Shown here piece after piece: positions 27,890-35,321 of a DNA stretch of 64,000 nt (positions are counted from its first letter, which is position 1; the number at the start of each line of letters is the position of its first letter). Under the pieces are notes generated by a model. That model saw only the letters and a list, made by a program, of their open reading frames with translations, was not told where the DNA came from and made no database searches. The position numbers and the translations under genes are program-made. The stretch lies in contig NZ_CP115468.1 of the NCBI RefSeq assembly GCF_028462125.1, positions 124,001 through 188,000 on the forward strand. Reading direction: 5' to 3'. The DNA is from Leptospira sp. GIMC2001 (GTDB taxonomy: Bacteria; Spirochaetota; Leptospiria; Leptospirales; Leptospiraceae).

Positions 27890-28680
27890 TTAAAGAACAA
27901 AATATAAGTACAAAAGTATCAACTATTATCCGAAATTGACCAAGTCATTGGAGAGTGAAAGAATTCGACAAGAAAAAGAAATATTCTCGGAGAGCTTACC
28001 GATACAGGTGAATTGGTTCTTGCCGTTAGCCGTGATTCTCAAATGGGAAGGCAAGTCCCCGAAAAGGACGAAATCGTCGCAACAGATAGAGCTAATCCGT
28101 ATAATTATTATTTGTTCACTGATTTGGAAATTCATGGAATGAAGGAATTGGAATTGCATGTGAGTGATACTCTGGAAAGACAAAAATAAATCCAATGCTG
28201 GTTCCTAAACTAATCTGGTAGAAATTGGTTTTCCATCCAAGGTTGGAAAAAAGGGATCATCTATCCTGACTATGTCGCCGCTAAGAAAGAAGGAGATCAA
28301 AACACGGTTGTTTATGTATTAGAATCCAAAGGGTATTACCTTATTGGCACAATCCAGATACTGTCTGTCTATAAGGAAAAAGTCCTAAATCTTAAGAGAG
28401 AGACCAAAAAATTTGGCAAAATCCAAAAAAACCAAGAACAATCTCTACCTTTCCCAGACTTGAACAATAGTGAAGAGGCTATCTTTTTCCAGATAAAAAT
28501 AGAGAATCTAGGATAAGGGAATTGTTTCATAATATCCGGAAAACATTAGATACCAAGGGCGTTCCGGAGGTGAAGAGAAAATCGGACTCTAACAAAGAAT
28601 GCTACGTAGTTGAGATCTATGTCATGGGTAGAGCAATTTACTTTCACCAATCCCGTTGTGCTCATCGCGGTGCCTTCTAA
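27890..28680 (+). pseudogene. Type III restriction endonuclease-like gene remnant
   Basis: Three plus-strand pieces read as one decayed gene. About 27893-27995 reads SLESERIRQEKEIF; after a frameshift 27987-28190 reads GELVLAVSRDSQMGRQVPEK and NPYNYYLFTDLEIHGMKELE; in the same frame, after TAA codons at about 28188 and 28211, 28214-28513 reads GRNWFSIQGWKKGIIYPDYV then VVYVLESKGYYL and YKEKVLNLKRET. The last part resembles the C-terminal nuclease region of type III Res subunits (PD...ESKG arrangement). A further coding-like piece to 28680 (IRELFHNIRKTLDTKGVPEV) lies in a third frame. No intact gene remains; the helicase part is absent. Confidence 0.6.
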
Positions 28681-28860
28681 ATCCACAGAAGATTATGAGA
28701 GAAGAAGCACAACGTTCACGTGACTAACTTTTGCCGGGCACTCAGCATTCTTCTGAAAGAGAAGCCTTGTGAAGTCTATCCGTCCGATAGGAAGGTTCGA
28801 AGTAAGACAGAGAATTTATTTTACTGATTCCAAACTCCATAGTTAGTCGGTCATTTTCTT

Positions 28861-29394
28861 TTATTGAGTCGCATAGGTAAATGCCAGATAGTTCAGAATC
28901 GATGCAGCAAGCCAAAATCCCGAGAAAACTATGCCTACATTTCTTCCATTTCTTGATACTTTAGGGTGGTTACCCAAAAAAGGAATACCTGCATGATTCG
29001 CATTGACCAGCATGAAAAATATTGACATTACAAGTAATACGAGATGCAATATACTTCGTTCATTTAAAGGCAAGGCGAATGCGTAGATTATTCCAACAAT
29101 TAAAGAAAGAAATGCCAATGAACCTTGGCGCTGTTCAAACAGCATAACAAAGATATAATCTTTAGCGCCTATTTTCTTATCATCCTTTACAGATGCAATA
29201 GCAGAGTCCAACATTTCAACTTGTTCTTCATAAGTAATTTGATTCTTGCAACTAGGAAGTCCAGGTCCAAAAAATGGCAAGACATAGTTCACAATGAGTC
29301 GTGACAACATAGGAGAAACTACTTCCAAAGAATGGAGAGCTCCTGGAGCCAAGCATAGTGCCATTGCAATTGTTGATATTGTATTTTCATTCAT
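28861..29394 (-). CDS. Hypothetical membrane protein in the NTF2/TetR operon
   Basis: A 177-residue protein with about four hydrophobic segments (TIAMALCLAPGALHSLEVVS, LAFLSLIVGIIYAFALPL, LVLLVMSIFFMLVNANHAG, VGIVFSGFWLAASILNYLAF). I recognise no family. It follows the NTF2-like gene by 27 bp, which contains AAGGAAATAAGGATT, so it is cotranscribed and TetR-regulated by inference. The next gene downstream is a decayed restriction gene on the opposite strand. Confidence 0.65.
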   Translation of the reverse strand: MNENTISTIAMALCLAPGALHSLEVVSPMLSRLIVNYVLPFFGPGLPSCKNQITYEEQVEMLDSAIASVKDDKKIGAKDYIFVMLFEQRQGSLAFLSLIVGIIYAFALPLNERSILHLVLLVMSIFFMLVNANHAGIPFLGNHPKVSRNGRNVGIVFSGFWLAASILNYLAFTYATQ

Positions 29395-29421
29395 ATTAAT
29401 AATCCTTATTTCCTTTATTTG

Positions 29422-30204
29422 TTACTTAAAACCGAACATTCCGTTTTGATTTGCCAATCCTTCTGTGGGTTTCTCTTGAATCACATCCCAATGCTCTACT
29501 GCTTTCCCATTTTCAAAGCGAAGTAAATCATAGAAGACATGCTTTTTCCCACTCCATTCTCCTTCACTAACAGTAAGTACAAAGTTTCCTTCGCCCAATA
29601 CTTTGTGGATTTTTGTGTATTTAAACATATTGTTTTGAGAAGTAAGATATTCAACAACTTCCATAATTCCGGACAATCCGTCTTTAATTTGTGGATTGTG
29701 TTGATGGTATTTTTCAGAGCTGATATAATCAGTAATCTTATTTGGATTTTTACCCATGAGAATATCTTCTACCATTGACTTGGCTAATGTCTTATTAGCT
29801 TCTGTTTTGTCCAAATCTGTTACGGTTGCAGAACGATCAGTCTGTGTCCTTCCACTTGCAGTGCCTTTGACCAATGGAGTCATTGCATCCCAGTGTTCGG
29901 CAACTTTCCCTTTATCATCCAATCTGATAATATCAAAGGATACCATCTTATCAGCACCAAAAGGCTTGGCATTTCTCCAAATATTGTGCATAAAAATATA
30001 ATTTCCATCTTGGAACATCCGAATATTTTCAGCGGTAGTTCCATTTTCCTGAAGGATGGGGAGCATTTGGATAAAGGGCTCCAATCCTGTGGGGATAAAT
30101 GGGTTGTGTTGGATATAATCGACATTAGTCAACTTTCTCATGGTATCCGGGTCATTTTTAAGAACAGCTCCCAAGAATGTCCCTACAATTTCTTTTTTGT
30201 TCAT
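29422..30204 (-). CDS. Tandem NTF2/SnoaL-like protein
   Basis: The 260-residue protein contains two copies of a SnoaL/NTF2-like cone domain, about residues 3-115 and 135-250. Each has the pattern Q-HNP-IPTGLEPF or HQHNPQIKDGLSGI, then F-IMHN or FVLTVSEG, then a strand ending K-EHWDVIQ; both copies keep the KVAEHWDAM / KAVEHWDVI motif. SnoaL-like domains often bind or isomerise small hydrophobic molecules. It begins at ATG 30204 after AAGGAG. Upstream and in frame lies a lipoprotein signal separated only by a TAA, so the present form is predicted cytoplasmic while the ancestral one was probably a lipoprotein. Confidence 0.78.
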   Translation of the reverse strand: MNKKEIVGTFLGAVLKNDPDTMRKLTNVDYIQHNPFIPTGLEPFIQMLPILQENGTTAENIRMFQDGNYIFMHNIWRNAKPFGADKMVSFDIIRLDDKGKVAEHWDAMTPLVKGTASGRTQTDRSATVTDLDKTEANKTLAKSMVEDILMGKNPNKITDYISSEKYHQHNPQIKDGLSGIMEVVEYLTSQNNMFKYTKIHKVLGEGNFVLTVSEGEWSGKKHVFYDLLRFENGKAVEHWDVIQEKPTEGLANQNGMFGFK

Positions 30205-30225
30205 TTTTAACTCCTTGTTTTTGTC

Positions 30226-30282
30226 TTAATTACAGGAAATTAATATTCCTAATAGCATTACTGTTTGGATAATTCTTTTCAT
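30226..30282 (-). CDS. 18-residue lipoprotein signal ORF stranded by a stop codon
   Basis: ATG at 30282, preceded by AGGAAG, encodes MKRIIQTVMLLGILISCN then TAA. This is a complete lipoprotein signal peptide with lipobox LISC and one residue after the cysteine. The frame continues after the TAA as DKNKELK straight into the Met of the NTF2-like protein, 78 nt downstream and in the same frame. The simplest reading is a nonsense mutation in a former lipoprotein gene, with translation restarting at the internal ATG. A leader peptide or sequencing error are alternatives. Confidence 0.6.
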   Translation of the reverse strand: MKRIIQTVMLLGILISCN

Positions 30283-30298
30283 AAACTACTTCCTATTA

Positions 30299-30349
30299 GT
30301 AACCAAATGGTTACATATCAATATGTAATTATTCGGTTACTTTTGTCAA
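30299..30349 (-). promoter_or_regulatory. Promoter and two TetR operator-like sites before the NTF2 operon
   Basis: Site 1, GTAACCAAATGGTTAC (30299-30314), is a perfect 6-4-6 palindrome. Site 2 on the minus strand, GTAACCGAATAATTAC (30340-30325), matches site 1 at 12 of 16 positions. A consensus -35 TTGACA (minus, 30349-30344) places site 2 in the spacer to the -10 region. Another palindrome, TTACATAT-CA-ATATGTAA (30311-30328), bridges the two. The arrangement suits repression by the adjacent TetR protein. Confidence 0.65.
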
Positions 30350-30433
30350 ATGAAAAATTAAACTTTTAATGAAAAAAATGAATTCTCGAAAAATTCATTC
30401 TGTCTAGTTTCGTTAAGAAATGTGAATCGATAG

Positions 30434-30449
30434 ATAACCGAATAGTTTC
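30434..30449 (+). promoter_or_regulatory. Third TetR operator-like site, before tetR
   Basis: ATAACCGAATAGTTTC matches the consensus GTAACCRAATRRTTAC from the two sites at 30299-30340 in 14 of 16 positions. It lies 55 bp before the tetR ATG, the place expected for autorepression. Confidence 0.5.
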
Positions 30450-30503
30450 TTACTTTGAAATAAATGATTGCAATCTAATCACTAAAAGGAAAAATTATAC
30501 TGA

Positions 30504-31094
30504 ATGGGAAGAAACAAAGAATATATACGTGAGGAGCTTTTAGAAAAATCAATTCAACTCTTTCGAAAAAATGGTTATCATGCTACCGGAACTGATCAAC
30601 TTGCTTCGGAATTTGGAATCAACAAAAAAAGCCTATACGCTGAATTTGGTTCCAAACTCAACCTATTTCAATCTTGCTTGGAGCACTATGAATCGACATT
30701 TCTAAATCTGATTCTTTCCCCAGTGGAAAATCAAAACGCAAATTTAGAAAGAATCAAAGAAGTATTTCAAACAATCGTTAAATATGGGGAAAAAGATTTA
30801 AGAGGTCTTGGTTGTTTAATTTGCAATACCTCATCGGATCGAGGATCTTTGGATCCATGCATAGGACCTATTGTGGATAGATATTTTGAAAGAATAGAAA
30901 ATGGTTTCTATAAGGCTCTTCTGAATTCTAAAAACTCAAGCAATAAAATCAAGAGCGATAATTTAAAGCAAATATCTTCATTCTTGACAACTACTCTTGT
31001 CGGAATAGCCACAAGTATTCGAGCAGAGGCTCCGGTTAGTCAAATTCGGAAAACTTATAAGTTTATAGAAGAGTATTTGAAGTCACTTCAATAG
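30504..31094 (+). CDS. TetR-family regulator of the NTF2 operon
   Basis: A 196-residue TetR protein: LLEKSIQLFRKNGYHATGTD, then LASEFGINKKSLYAEFGSK as helix-turn-helix, where YAEFGSK replaces the usual Y-HF--K. The C-terminal part, with the pair GLGCLICNTSSDRG, resembles the TetR_C domain found in many NTF2- or reductase-linked repressors. It is divergent from the NTF2-like gene across a 299-bp gap holding three matching operator-like sites. The two cysteines in CLIC could be redox- or electrophile-sensing; that is speculative. Confidence 0.88.
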   Translation: MGRNKEYIREELLEKSIQLFRKNGYHATGTDQLASEFGINKKSLYAEFGSKLNLFQSCLEHYESTFLNLILSPVENQNANLERIKEVFQTIVKYGEKDLRGLGCLICNTSSDRGSLDPCIGPIVDRYFERIENGFYKALLNSKNSSNKIKSDNLKQISSFLTTTLVGIATSIRAEAPVSQIRKTYKFIEEYLKSLQ

Positions 31095-31104
31095 AATGGA
31101 ATAT

Positions 31105-31543
31105 CTAGCCGAAAATCTTACCTGGTTGAACATCCAAACCACCTAACAATTTCGAATTCACTTTCCCATTCCCAATGTCGGACGCTATAAAGATTTTATA
31201 TTTCCCATCAACTAATGTAAATGCATCGATGCAAGCATTCTCTGGAAATAGAATCCAATATTCCTTCACACCAAACTTTTCATAGATTTCCATTCACCTT
31301 TGATAGATAAACTAAGTCTGGTTGTAGTATTGTGTCCTCTTCCAAGATCACATCCCAGGGAGAAAAATAGATCTCGCCGACAGGATTTTTCACTAGAAAT
31401 TTGTCAAAAATCTTTGCAATATTAAGAACAATTTTCTAGTGTATGCCAAAAGGAGATGGAGCCACGTATTCTACCCCCTCGATTAACCCCCGTAGATCGA
31501 AGATTCGTTCTAGTTTTGCTGGATTCGCTACCGCAGGTGGCAT
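31105..31543 (-). pseudogene. Uma2-family endonuclease gene, broken
   Basis: From ATG 31543 the minus strand reads MPPAVANPAKLERIFDLRGL, IEGVEYVAPSPFGIH, then TAG where the family has Gln, then KIVLNIAKIFDKFLVKNPVG, EIYFSPWDVILEEDTILQPD and LVYLSK. After a frameshift and a deletion of roughly 40 codons it resumes as MEIYEKFGVKEYWILFPE and ends GLDVQPGKIFG at 31105. Order and motifs are those of Uma2 (DUF820) PD-(D/E)XK-like proteins, but the segment holding the PDLVVEILSPS-type catalytic strand is gone. Two independent lesions make it a clear pseudogene; the 62-codon frame at 31105-31293 is only its tail. Confidence 0.8.
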
Positions 31544-31670
31544 GGGAATAGATTAGCAGGAATTGGAATTTGTGCCAAGGGGCAATTTGCGCACTCCACT
31601 CGAGTTCAAACCAAGTCAAGAGCGGATATTTTCCAATCCTATCATCCCTTATTTTCCCCTTGCCATTTCT

Positions 31671-31812
31671 CTAAATCATTCCAGGACGACCACCAAGAGT
31701 GGAAATTACTAATACCATTACAAATGCAGCATACAGTCCGACAAGAGATGAGAGAACTGCAAACAAGGCAAACGCAATTGCTTCTCGAACGAGAGCGAGG
31801 GATAAAAAGGAA
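31671..31812 (-). pseudogene. SulP-family transporter fragment
   Basis: The minus strand reads SLALVREAIAFALFAVLSSL and then VGLYAAFVMVLVISTLGGRP-GMI before a TAG at 31671. This matches the first membrane region of SulP anion transporters (pattern L-P-EAIAFA...GLYAAF...FGGRPGMISG). Nothing of the remaining about 450 residues is present on either side, so it is a relic of a deletion or of failed transfer. Confidence 0.55.
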
Positions 31813-32086
31813 GATCCTGACTATTGTCTAAGGCGGAGTTAATTCAATAAAAAAAAGATAAATCATACTAATCTAGTAGTGATTTATAAAGTGCTTGCTG
31901 TGGATAGAATTTATTGCAATAGATTATAAAGGATCTTTCAATTGCGAAACTAACTTTGATTTTGTTAGAACATGAAAAAATTCTTTCTATAATTTAAAAT
32001 CAATCCAAAGATTCTGCTTTACAAAAAAAAATTATCAGAGTCATTGATTATAGTTTATAGTAAAATGAAAAACTCACGAGGTATTT
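31813..32086. other. Intergenic stretch without a recognised gene
   Basis: This A/T-rich stretch shows no coding pattern. An imperfect hairpin AAATCA-TACTA / TAGTA-G-TGATTT with one bulge lies at 31860-31885. GAGGT before 32087 is the ribosome site of the next gene. Nothing else is apparent. Confidence 0.5.
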
Positions 32087-32503
32087 ATGATTTTCTTATC
32101 TCAATGGATTTTAGTATTGATATTTTTTTCGCTGGGATTGCTTCATTTCTTCTGGGCAATGGGCTATAAATGGGGATTTGAGAAAGCACTTCCACGAAAA
32201 GAGAATGGATCTTTTCTATTTTATCCTAAACGAAAGGAGAGTTTGGCAATTGGAATCTTTCTTAGTCTATTTGCGTTGTTCTATTTATTGCAGACTGGAA
32301 TTGGTTTTTATACTCTAAGTGAGAGAATCTTTTCGATTGGATCTTGGATCATTATAGCAGTATTTGGACTTCGCTCAATCGGAGAATTTAAATATGTTGG
32401 GTTCACTAAACGTATTCGTAATAGCGAATTTTCTAAATTGGATACCATGTTCTATTCGCCACTTTGTCTATTGATTACGGCATTGGCTTTTTTTGTTTTG
32501 TAG
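32087..32503 (+). CDS. DUF3995 membrane protein
   Basis: A 138-residue protein with four hydrophobic segments (WILVLIFFSLGLLHFFWAMG; LAIGIFLSLFALFYLL; IGSWIIIAVFGLRSIGEF; FYSPLCLLITALAFFVL). The order FxWA-GyKWGF...YP...FGLRSIGEFKYVGF...FYSPLCL matches DUF3995 proteins, small four-helix membrane proteins of unknown role. The next gene starts 3 bp after its stop, so the two are cotranscribed. Confidence 0.78.
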   Translation: MIFLSQWILVLIFFSLGLLHFFWAMGYKWGFEKALPRKENGSFLFYPKRKESLAIGIFLSLFALFYLLQTGIGFYTLSERIFSIGSWIIIAVFGLRSIGEFKYVGFTKRIRNSEFSKLDTMFYSPLCLLITALAFFVL

Positions 32504-32505
32504 AT

Positions 32506-33687
32506 ATGCTTGAAGAAATCTCAATAGACGATCTTCAACTCTGGTCTGATTCCAAGATGAGTCATAATACTCTTTGGAATAAGATTTTTCGATACGTTGA
32601 GCTAAATCAAAATAATATCAATACGATAGTTGAAGAGAAATTGCGTAGAATTTGTTCGCAGATACCAGACGAGTTTCGTTGGGCTCCTGCCAGGTCATAT
32701 AAAGTAGATAGAGAAATTAGTTTTGATCAAAGGGAAGGACCTGAATATGAATTTGTTAAATTTCTCGAAAATCCAAGTTTTCTCTGGAGTCTAGCTGGCA
32801 ATGCAAGTTTTAGTATAGATAAGAATCAATCTTTATGGAAGGATTTTGCATCTAAACATAGAATTCCGATATGGTTTTTATCTCGCTGGATCTTCAATAA
32901 ACAAGAATTAGCGGATAAAATATTTACTAATGATTTTTTCCAGAATCATAAAGGTCTTAATCTTTCTCATTTTGATCCTAAGGATTTGAATCTATTGAAT
33001 CTTTTCTCAAAAACGGAAAAATTTATGCATTGGGATTATTTAGGTTGGAGCTGGATGAGAAATAATGAACCTAAATATTTTCAAGACTGGTTAACTCTTC
33101 TGAATTATGCTCAGCCCAAACGATTCAGCTTAACTTATTCAAATCCAGGATTACGTGGATTTCAAACATTATCGAAGTTAGATTGTTTTTGGCAAAATCT
33201 AGAATCCTTGGAACTAAAGAGCGTTCTTTTCGGTGATGATGAAGCTGAACTTTTGTATGACAGCGCGCCACCTACAAAAAAGCTTAAGTTACTAAAATTG
33301 GATGATAGTCCAATTAGCAATGGTGGAAAAGCAGCACTGTCCTCTAAAACTTTTGTCGCGATGGCTAAGAAAGGTTGGTTTGATTCATTAGAAGATTTGG
33401 ATTTGGGATACCATACTTTAGGTATAGATGGAATCAAAGCATTGGCTGATACGGGTGCCTTAGACAACCTAACTAGGATTCGTCTTGTTTGCGGGATGAA
33501 TGGTGACGAGGATCTTATTGAATTTTGCAGAAAAGATTGGAAAAAATTAAAAAATATATCAATTACGTACTCAAGGATTACGGAAAAAGGAATTCAGTCG
33601 ATTGAGAATTCAGGAACCATCCAAAATGCAGAATTCCTTTATTTATCTCCTTTAACAGGTAAATCTCTTTCGAAAGGCTTAAGTTAA
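32506..33687 (+). CDS. Leucine-rich-repeat-like protein
   Basis: Start is the ATG at 32506, two bases after the DUF3995 stop; earlier in-frame codons overlap that gene. The 393-residue soluble protein has an N-terminal helical region (LEEISIDDLQLWSDSKMSHN) and from about residue 215 irregular leucine-rich repeats (LDCFWQNLESLELKSVLFGD, KLKLLKLDDSPISNGGKAAL, WFDSLEDLDLGYHTLGIDGI, KNISITYSRITEKGIQSI). LRR proteins of this kind are expanded in Leptospira and are usually interaction modules. Partner unknown; no signal peptide. Confidence 0.72.
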   Translation: MLEEISIDDLQLWSDSKMSHNTLWNKIFRYVELNQNNINTIVEEKLRRICSQIPDEFRWAPARSYKVDREISFDQREGPEYEFVKFLENPSFLWSLAGNASFSIDKNQSLWKDFASKHRIPIWFLSRWIFNKQELADKIFTNDFFQNHKGLNLSHFDPKDLNLLNLFSKTEKFMHWDYLGWSWMRNNEPKYFQDWLTLLNYAQPKRFSLTYSNPGLRGFQTLSKLDCFWQNLESLELKSVLFGDDEAELLYDSAPPTKKLKLLKLDDSPISNGGKAALSSKTFVAMAKKGWFDSLEDLDLGYHTLGIDGIKALADTGALDNLTRIRLVCGMNGDEDLIEFCRKDWKKLKNISITYSRITEKGIQSIENSGTIQNAEFLYLSPLTGKSLSKGLS

Positions 33688-34004
33688 AATGTAACAATTG
33701 TATTTTGGTGTTGGCAAGCATAAGGATAATAAAAGACAAAATCATAAATATAATATTAAGCATGACCAACAATTTATAATCCGTTTTTATGAGTGTAAGT
33801 CAAAATTGAGCTAGCGGATTTTTTATAAAAGAAAGTTGGAAATGGAATATCACTTTCAAAAGCATTCGCACAGACTGCATATATTGATAATCTTTCCGTT
33901 TTTTTAAATTTTGCAATTGACCAAAGTGGTTATTGACAAAGAAGAATATTTGGCTACCTTTCAAGTTAGAATACTTCGGGATAATTTCCCCAAATATCGA
34001 CCGC
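33688..34004. other. Convergent intergenic region, no gene recognised
   Basis: The 317 bp between the LRR gene and queC hold no convincing coding sequence. A plus-strand frame from 33911 runs on into antisense of queC and looks like chance. AATCCG near 33778 can pair with CGGATT plus T5 near 33820, but the loop exceeds 30 nt, so a terminator is doubtful. Confidence 0.4.
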
Positions 34005-34751
34005 CTAACTTGACTGCTTCACTCCCGCTTCACGAAATCCTTTCTCTCGCAAGATACAAGAGTCGCATTCGCCACAAGGTTTACCGGTCTTTGGATCTGG
34101 ATCATAACAGGAAATCGTCTTATCAAACGGCACGTTTAGTTCCGAACCTAAAAGAATAATTTCTTTCTTGGTCATATTAATGAGTGGCGTAATGATTTGA
34201 ATGGGTTGTCCTTCAACTCCAGCTTTCGTTCCGTACCCAAGCATTTTCTGATAAGACTTAATAAAATCTGGTCTGCAATCAGGATAGCCAGAATAATCAA
34301 GTGCGTTTACTCCAATATAGATACTCGAAGCTTGTCTGCTCTCTGCAAAACTGAGTGCATAAGATAGAAATAAAATATTTCTTCCAGGAACATAGGTGTT
34401 GGGAATAGGTTGCTCGCTTGCTTTATTTTCTTTGTCTTGGGATATTTTTTTGTGCGAAGTTATGGATTTAACAGTTTTGGAAATTTGGTTCTTGGGAACT
34501 TGGATATGATGATTTACAAGACTTGTTCCTTGAAACAATCCAGTTTGAATTTTGATGATATAATGTTCAGCTTGTACTAGTTTGGCGAGAATTTTAGATT
34601 TTTTCAACTCGATAGAATGCCTTTGTCCATAGTCGAAAGAGAGAGCATAGACTTTGTCGTGTAAATCATTTGCAAGGTAGAGACAGGTGCTTGAGTCCAA
34701 TCCACCCGATAATAGAACTACAGCTGAATTTAATTTTTCTTTATTTTTCAC
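34005..34751 (-). CDS. queC: 7-cyano-7-deazaguanine synthase QueC
   Basis: A 248-residue ATP-dependent enzyme converting 7-carboxy-7-deazaguanine and ammonia to preQ0 in queuosine biosynthesis. The P-loop-like SGGLDSS (VVLLSGGLDSSTCLYLA) is near the N-terminus and the zinc-binding cysteines are at the C-terminus (SCYDP...PCGECDSCILREKGF, four Cys). Length is usual. It lies downstream of queD on the same strand with a 198-bp gap that contains a strong palindrome, so co-transcription is not certain. Confidence 0.96.
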   Translation of the reverse strand: MKNKEKLNSAVVLLSGGLDSSTCLYLANDLHDKVYALSFDYGQRHSIELKKSKILAKLVQAEHYIIKIQTGLFQGTSLVNHHIQVPKNQISKTVKSITSHKKISQDKENKASEQPIPNTYVPGRNILFLSYALSFAESRQASSIYIGVNALDYSGYPDCRPDFIKSYQKMLGYGTKAGVEGQPIQIITPLINMTKKEIILLGSELNVPFDKTISCYDPDPKTGKPCGECDSCILREKGFREAGVKQSS

Positions 34752-34881
34752 GATTTTTATACAATTTTAATTTCAAAATTAACCAATCTAGACATTCTCG
34801 CATAGATTACATAATTTTCCTGATTGGAAGTTGATTGATGAAAGCTGTCCTGAGTGGATGAGTTGTTTTGTGAGTTTAGCA

Positions 34882-34897
34882 GGGGGCTTAAGCCCCC
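34882..34897. repeat. 16-bp perfect GC-rich palindrome
   Basis: GGGGGCTTAAGCCCCC stands out in AT-rich DNA between queD and queC. It would form a stable hairpin on either strand (arms GGGGGC with a TTAA centre). No U tract follows, so it may be a REP-like intergenic repeat or an mRNA-processing signal rather than an ordinary terminator. Confidence 0.55.
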
Positions 34898-34949
34898 GGT
34901 TGAGATACCCACCAAGCCAAGGATTCATACGCATTCGAAGCTCCTACAA

Positions 34950-35318
34950 TTATTTACCTTCATAAATACAAGAACTTGTGCAAGTTTCATGAACAGTGAT
35001 TTTAGAGAGAAGTGGCAATTCGGGTTTTATTTTCTCCCAGAGCCATATTGCAAGATTTTCACTGGTCGGATTCTCTAAGCCTGGAACATCGTTGAGATAA
35101 TAATGATCCAAATGGTTTTCAATGATAGGCTTCACGACCTTCTTAAGATCTCCGAAATCAATCAACCAACCAGTATGTGGATCAATCGGCCCTTTCAGAT
35201 GAACAGAAAATTGAAAGCCATGTCCATGCAATCTTTTGCATTTATGTCCATCGGGAACATTTGGAAGTAAATGTGCCGCATCAAATCCAAAGGTTTTGAC
35301 TAATTCAATTTCTTTCAA
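34950..35318 (-). CDS. queD: 6-carboxytetrahydropterin synthase QueD
   Basis: A 122-residue member of the 6-pyruvoyl-tetrahydropterin synthase fold that makes 6-carboxytetrahydropterin from dihydroneopterin triphosphate. Zinc ligands are His in [10 protein letters not shown] and the two His of CKRLHGHGF, where the nearby Cys27 is the catalytic thiol position. The conserved [13 protein letters not shown] motif, with the Glu that anchors the pterin, is near the C-terminus. It starts 3 bp after purF ends and is the second gene of a purF-queD unit. Confidence 0.93.
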   Translation of the reverse strand: MKEIELVKTFGFDAAHLLPNVPDGHKCKRLHGHGFQFSVHLKGPIDPHTGWLIDFGDLKKVVKPIIENHLDHYYLNDVPGLENPTSENLAIWLWEKIKPELPLLSKITVHETCTSSCIYEGK

Positions 35319-35321
35319 GTC

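Noticed and set aside
27926..28195. Minus-strand open frame of 89 codons in the restriction-gene scar
   Set aside because: The plus strand carries recognisable protein similarity, so the minus frame is a shadow.
31422..31619. Minus-strand frame of 65 codons upstream of the Uma2 tail
   Set aside because: A different frame of the same strand reads as the Uma2 N-terminus with clear motifs, so this frame is out of phase.
33911..34159. Plus-strand frame of 82 codons overlapping the end of queC
   Set aside because: Half of it is antisense to queC and the rest shows no recognisable protein pattern.
34898..34949. tRNA-like sequence after the GC palindrome (contains CATTCGAAGCTCC)
   Set aside because: No acceptor or anticodon stem can be drawn, and the spacing of a TPsiC arm is wrong.
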